A program made the position numbers and the translations under genes. Positions 39,238 to 41,890 of a DNA stretch of 41,890 bases are shown piece after piece; the stretch's first letter is position 1; each line of letters begins with the position of its first letter. The stretch spans positions 1 to 41,890 of IMG/VR virus record IMGVR_UViG_3300017760_000015; one strand, written 5' to 3'. Under the pieces are notes generated by a model. The model was not told where the DNA came from, did not search any database, and was given only the letters and a program-made list of their open reading frames with translations. This DNA is from a virus.

Positions 39238-39629
39238 GCTTCTCTATCTATATCCCATAGTATACGGACACCATTGTTAGTACGATTCAGAAACAGTTTA
39301 AACTTAGACTGTTCACGTCTCCACTCTTCATGCCACTTATGTCCGTCTCTCTCTGCATCCACAAAGACTGCATTCGTAACGAGTATAGGGATAAGGACAC
39401 CTGCGTGTATGAATATACTGGTAACAATAGAATAACCATACCATCCTAGGTAGAATGTGCAAAGGAATCCGAAGAATCCACTCCACATAGTAAAGAGTAC
39501 TAACATGAAGTATGCTTGTAGACTAGGGTCGGGAACGTATTTAAGAGGATTGTATCTCACATCCATTACTAGTTTCCAACTGTCTACCACCCATAGGATG
39601 AATCGTCTGTGTAATTTTGGTTTTATCAT
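39234..39629 (-). CDS. Three-span membrane protein
   Basis: This 131-residue protein has a basic N-terminus, and hydrophobic segments at about residues 38-58 (AYFMLVLFTMWSGFFGFLCT), 59-75 and 76-92 (IHAGVLIPILVTNAVFV). A charged C-terminal tail follows (HKWHEEWRREQSKFKLF). It is known to me from marine phages as a hypothetical membrane protein. AGGAAA lies 11 nt ahead of the ATG. Confidence 0.62.
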   Translation of the reverse strand: MIKPKLHRRFILWVVDSWKLVMDVRYNPLKYVPDPSLQAYFMLVLFTMWSGFFGFLCTFYLGWYGYSIVTSIFIHAGVLIPILVTNAVFVDAERDGHKWHEEWRREQSKFKLFLNRTNNGVRILWDIDREA

Positions 39630-39711
39630 AATATAATATTTCCTATTTAACTCAAAAATTTACCCGAAAAAAAAATTCTCGGTAGTAGTATATAATGCTT
39701 CACAGAGCTAT

Positions 39712-39747
39712 TAGGTAGGGGGGTTGAGTTGCTGCCCACAATACCTA
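39712..39747. other. Intergenic hairpin after the 57-residue gene
   Basis: TAGGTA (39712-39717) pairs with TACCTA (39742-39747), and inner GGG/CCC pairing extends the stem. On the minus strand it sits just past the stop at 39767. No T-run follows directly; a poly-T tract with CCGA/TCGG flanks lies about 40 nt further. It may be an attenuation or processing site. Confidence 0.35.
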
Positions 39748-39766
39748 GGAGTCCCGTAGCACTGTT

Positions 39767-39940
39767 CTAAGACGCTCTACGTAACTCGACTACGTGTTTA
39801 TACCTCTCTAGCTCTGCACAGATGCTGAGACCCTCTGAGAGGCTCACAGGTTTCTCTGTGCGCTTGAGCAACGTATGACTACCATCAATCTTAACGACTT
39901 TGGTATCAATACTGTATACGTGTACAGTATTCCATTTCAT
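39767..39940 (-). CDS. Small protein after promoter P7
   Basis: The protein is 57 residues from ATG at 39940 (MKWNTVHVYSIDTKVVKIDG). An in-frame upstream extension crosses the promoter and is rejected. It has a beta-hairpin-like start and an amphipathic helical end (LSEGLSICAELERYKHVVEL). The function is unknown. AGGAGA lies eight bases ahead of the ATG but directly adjoins the -10 box. Confidence 0.6.
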   Translation of the reverse strand: MKWNTVHVYSIDTKVVKIDGSHTLLKRTEKPVSLSEGLSICAELERYKHVVELRRAS

Positions 39941-39953
39941 AGATGTATCTCCT

Positions 39954-39982
39954 ATTATAACATAAGCGTATGCTTTTGTCAA
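39954..39982 (-). promoter_or_regulatory. Early promoter P7 (consensus sigma70)
   Basis: The minus strand has TTGACA (39982-39977), a 17-nt spacer and TATAAT (39959-39954), a perfect consensus promoter. GGCC precedes the -35. The predicted start leaves a leader of only about 6-7 nt, so most of the AGGAGA would lie upstream of the transcript. Confidence 0.85.
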
Positions 39983-40142
39983 GGCCACTCGGAAACGCCG
40001 TAGTAGCAAGGCATACAGAGGTGGCGCTTCTCATCACCACACGCGCTTTCGGTTACGACCCACTGAGACTTAACTCAAAGCAATCCACAGTACAATTCTC
40101 AGTTCAACTCCTGTAAATATAAAGTATAACTCTATTATATCA
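39983..40142. other. GC-richer non-coding stretch between two early units
   Basis: The stretch is about 160 nt without a credible ORF. Around 40000-40060 it is clearly richer in GC than the surrounding sequence and contains GCGC repeats (40024-40050) that can pair. I see no tRNA and no promoter pointing rightward. It might be a small RNA or a 3' region of the leftward transcript from P5. Confidence 0.3.
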
Positions 40143-40367
40143 TCAATGGAACGGTCTTGCAACCCCCTTTATGATGATTTCGTTTAATTCTATCTGACCA
40201 ATAATCTCGATACCCAGGCGCTCATACACCATCGCACACATATACTCCCATGAAGCGTTAGAGCTAACAGGGTCATTATCACATGCATACGACATCTCTA
40301 CGTCATTGAGTTCTATAGAGACAGGTATATTAGAAGCGATATGAATACCTTCTAGTCCATTCATCAT
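40143..40367 (-). CDS. Small protein of unknown function after P5
   Basis: The protein is 74 residues, acidic and strand-rich (SNIPVSIELNDVEMSYACDN, LGIEIIGQIELNEIII). The start may be either of two consecutive ATG codons (40367 or 40364), AAGGTG lying upstream. The start overlaps the stop of the 33-codon ORF before it. No family is recognised. Confidence 0.6.
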   Translation of the reverse strand: MMNGLEGIHIASNIPVSIELNDVEMSYACDNDPVSSNASWEYMCAMVYERLGIEIIGQIELNEIIIKGVARPFH

Positions 40368-40465
40368 CCGCCAAGCACCTTTAATAGTATAGGGAGTATG
40401 AACAGAGGGAGTGCTTGAATGAAATCAGCATCCAACAATCCGTTTTTCTTTATTATCTTTATCAT
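40364..40465 (-). CDS. Possible 33-residue hydrophobic leader peptide
   Basis: The ORF MIKIIKKNGLLDADF... ends in a hydrophobic helix (ALPLFILPILLKVL). It begins eight bases after the P5 -10 box and ends overlapping the ATG of the next gene, which is compatible with translational coupling. It has no Shine-Dalgarno. It could be a real small membrane peptide or a leader that regulates the next gene. Confidence 0.4.
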   Translation of the reverse strand: MIKIIKKNGLLDADFIQALPLFILPILLKVLGG

Positions 40466-40473
40466 ATACAGCT

Positions 40474-40503
40474 AGTATACCACTAAAGCCATACCACTGT
40501 CAA
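40474..40503 (-). promoter_or_regulatory. Early promoter P5 (sigma70-like, GCTTT element)
   Basis: The minus strand has TTGACA (40503-40498), an 18-nt spacer with GGCTTTAGTGG, and TATACT (40479-40474). It faces away from P6. Confidence 0.85.
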
Positions 40504-40535
40504 GGCCTCTCGCCGAAGGTCTGCGTGCCTTGACA
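40498..40535. repeat. Inverted repeat joining divergent promoters P5 and P6
   Basis: TGTCAAGGC (40498-40506) and GCCTTGACA (40527-40535) are perfect inverted copies, each containing a -35 box. The 20-nt centre is GC-rich. It lies within the 363-nt stretch (40368-40731) that otherwise holds only the small leader ORF, P5, P6 and a late promoter. Confidence 0.75.
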
Positions 40536-40558
40536 CTACGGGCTTTCTGTGATATACT
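40530..40558 (+). promoter_or_regulatory. Early promoter P6 (sigma70-like, GCTTT element), rightward
   Basis: The plus strand has TTGACA (40530-40535), a 17-nt spacer with GGGCTTTCTG, and TATACT (40553-40558). The next plus-strand gene starts at 40732. Confidence 0.83.
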
Positions 40559-40668
40559 TAGAGTACCACTGCACCCCTCTGAGGGCCATTGACTCCAAAC
40601 TAAATATGTGATTAACCTCTCCGAACAACAGCACCTAACCCCACTTTATTCCACTTCCCACCACTCCG

Positions 40669-40676
40669 TATAAATA
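40669..40676 (+). promoter_or_regulatory. Late promoter upstream of the oxygenase-like gene
   Basis: The plus strand reads TATAAATA, with a predicted start near 40682. The following leader of about 50 nt leads to the ATG at 40732. With P6 upstream, the gene should be expressed both early and late. Confidence 0.7.
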
Positions 40677-40731
40677 CCATTATTATTACACACTTTGACA
40701 CACTACTACACACAATATATTAGAGTCCACC

Positions 40732-41334
40732 ATGATACCCTTTGAATTATATTCAATCACCCCCGATGTAGATGATTATGGACACATATTCCGTATACCT
40801 AACTATTACACCCCCTCTGAATTGGACTTTCTGCAGTCTAGAATACCTACTACACCCATATCTCCCGAGGTGTATCCATCCTGTAGAGTAAACCTACCTA
40901 GACCTAATCACACTCCCTCAAAGTTTATTGGAGAAAAGACTCAATGGTTTCTTGATAACTGGGATGAAGTATGTGAACTCACTCATATAGAAGGTGTTGA
41001 TAAGAGGTTCTATCATGATAACCCACCCACATATACGGATGAATCTCTACGTGGTTCTCCCCCTAACTCTAAGTTGTATCCCATGCATACTGATAAGGGT
41101 AGTAAGAAGCTGTTAACTATACTTGTTCCTATGAGTGATATGGGTAATCCTACGATGTTTCATGGAGCGTCTCGGTCTCGTGTATGGTGTCATGAATGGG
41201 CGGTCAATGATGCATATATGTTTAGACCTTCTGATAGGTCTGTGCATTCATATCAGAATAATATGGATGTCAATCGTTGGATTATGAATGTGAATGTATG
41301 TGGTACGGTTGGTTGGATGGAGAAGTCTAACTAA
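40732..41334 (+). CDS. 2-oxoglutarate/Fe(II)-oxygenase-like protein
   Basis: This 200-residue protein has the H-x-D...H...R layout of the double-stranded beta-helix oxygenases: MHTDKGSKKLLTILVPMSD (H and D at about 119-121), AYMFRPSDRSVHSYQNN (second His near 172) and N.RWIMNVNV (Arg near 183). The N-terminal third (IPNYYTPSELDFLQSRI) is the usual lead-in to such proteins in phages. Substrates in phages are mostly unknown and could be nucleotides, DNA or proteins. It is convergent with the next gene, and their ends overlap by eight bases. Confidence 0.72.
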   Translation: MIPFELYSITPDVDDYGHIFRIPNYYTPSELDFLQSRIPTTPISPEVYPSCRVNLPRPNHTPSKFIGEKTQWFLDNWDEVCELTHIEGVDKRFYHDNPPTYTDESLRGSPPNSKLYPMHTDKGSKKLLTILVPMSDMGNPTMFHGASRSRVWCHEWAVNDAYMFRPSDRSVHSYQNNMDVNRWIMNVNVCGTVGWMEKSN

Positions 41335-41890
41335 TCTCTACGTGTACGAAGTTGTCTCTACCGTCTCCACTATTGTATATTGATATAGGGTCTAGGTGAA
41401 TGCCACAGACGTGTCCGTCTATATGGATGTCGAATGCCTGACTCATTCTAGGCTCTTGTCTCGTGTTAGAGTCTACGGAATGCACGATAAGTGGACTGAA
41501 TAAATGTAAGTCTCCTCGGATATTCTCTATCCAACCCTTATGTTGATACCATGTACCGTATTCTCTGTGGTCGTTATGACTAAGGAATATATTACCGCTA
41601 ATCATGTGATTCCTAGCCATGTCCTCGTAAGGTGTGTGTTCCCTAATCGTCGCATATTCATTCTTACCGATTGTCTCGTATTCTAGGGCTGCATGTCTAT
41701 GTGGTTGTATACCCTTTCCAGTTGTCCATAGATTGCACCATGACTTGATGAATATATCTTGGGTGTCTTTGGTGTCTATCTCATGCATGAGACGTTCGAG
41801 TAGGTTGATACCTAACTCATCTTCTATGAAGGGTATCCAGTTATAAGATGAATGCAGTGAAGTGAGTCCTTCGTATAGATTGTATTCTAC
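41327..41890 (-). CDS. Second 2OG-Fe(II)-oxygenase-like protein (partial)
   Basis: The reading frame is open to the right edge of the window, so the N-terminus lies outside. The visible 187 residues include WCNLWTTGKGIQPHRHA (first His), MISGNIFLSH, and the ending GDLHLFSPLIVHSVDSNTR...RMSQAFDI, matching the 'G.L.LFPS...H.V.P......R.S..F' pattern of putative 2OG-Fe(II) oxygenases in marine phages. An internal ATG at 41788 is unlikely to be the true start, since upstream codons (NWIPFIEDELG) look coding. The substrate is not known. Confidence 0.7.
   Translation of the reverse strand, partial: VEYNLYEGLTSLHSSYNWIPFIEDELGINLLERLMHEIDTKDTQDIFIKSWCNLWTTGKGIQPHRHAALEYETIGKNEYATIREHTPYEDMARNHMISGNIFLSHNDHREYGTWYQHKGWIENIRGDLHLFSPLIVHSVDSNTRQEPRMSQAFDIHIDGHVCGIHLDPISIYNSGDGRDNFVHVEIS

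Noticed and set aside
39661-39680. Poly-A/poly-T tract as intrinsic terminator
   Set aside because: The flanking CCGA/TCGG arms give only four pairs around the T-run itself, so there is no stem ahead of the run.
1-41890. CRISPR arrays, integrase, attachment sites, insertion sequences
   Set aside because: No regularly spaced direct repeats, integrase, transposase or terminal inverted repeats were seen; the content is that of a lytic phage.

Overview
The window is a contiguous piece of an AT-rich, strictly lytic T4-like myovirus genome. Both ends cut through genes. The baseplate set (gp6, gp25, gp5, gp27, gp53, gp48, gp54, gp26, a gp29-type tape measure), head-completion gp4, the replication and late-transcription block (rnh, gp33, gp59, gp32) and T4-type late promoters (TATAAATA) identify the lineage. 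The low GC, the SleB-type endolysin, phage-encoded bS21, and many accessory genes of the kind seen in marine cyano-, pelagi- and roseophages suggest a marine bacterial host. The host cannot be named from this sequence.

Layout. (1) 1-12309, minus strand: baseplate and tail genes, from a partial structural gene through a 1524-residue repeat-bearing protein, a small fibre-like protein, gp6, gp25, gp5, gp27, gp53 and gp48. (2) 12357-19793, plus strand, starting at a divergent pair of late-type promoters: gp4, a three-gene cassette with a HAD phosphatase and a CMP-KDO synthetase, a gp2-like virion protein, gp54, gp26 with a probable -1 frameshift into a gp51-like ORF, a holin candidate and the tape measure. 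(3) 19785-33846, minus strand: a small basic protein, bS21, gp32, an MptE/DUF115-like protein, gp59, an Sm-like protein, gp33, a RecB-like nuclease, the endolysin, a run of small early genes, an SDR plus radical-SAM pair, a long acidic protein, an AT-hook protein and rnh. (4) 33893-37795, minus strand: a RimK ATP-grasp/retropepsin fusion, a resolvase-like nuclease, an A-type Fe-S carrier, and a carbamoyltransferase split into two genes. (5) 37814-41890: small membrane proteins, a lipoprotein, strong sigma70-like promoters and two iron/2-oxoglutarate-oxygenase-like genes.

How it fits together. The early/middle genes replicate DNA (gp32, gp59, rnh, nucleases) and set up late transcription (gp33). 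bS21 and RimK point to remodelling of the host ribosome. KdsB, HAD, MptE-like, radical SAM, SDR, carbamoyltransferase and the oxygenases look like a dispersed toolkit for glycan or nucleotide/virion modification. Late promoters drive the baseplate and tail modules.

The observations I rate highest are: a T8 slippery site joining gp26 to an SD-less downstream ORF that stays open in the -1 frame; several genes, both early and late, whose ATG falls exactly at the predicted +1 of its promoter and which lack a Shine-Dalgarno (probable leaderless mRNAs); a family of early promoters with a shared GCTTT element in the spacer; the split carbamoyltransferase; and the pairing of bS21 with a RimK-retropepsin fusion.
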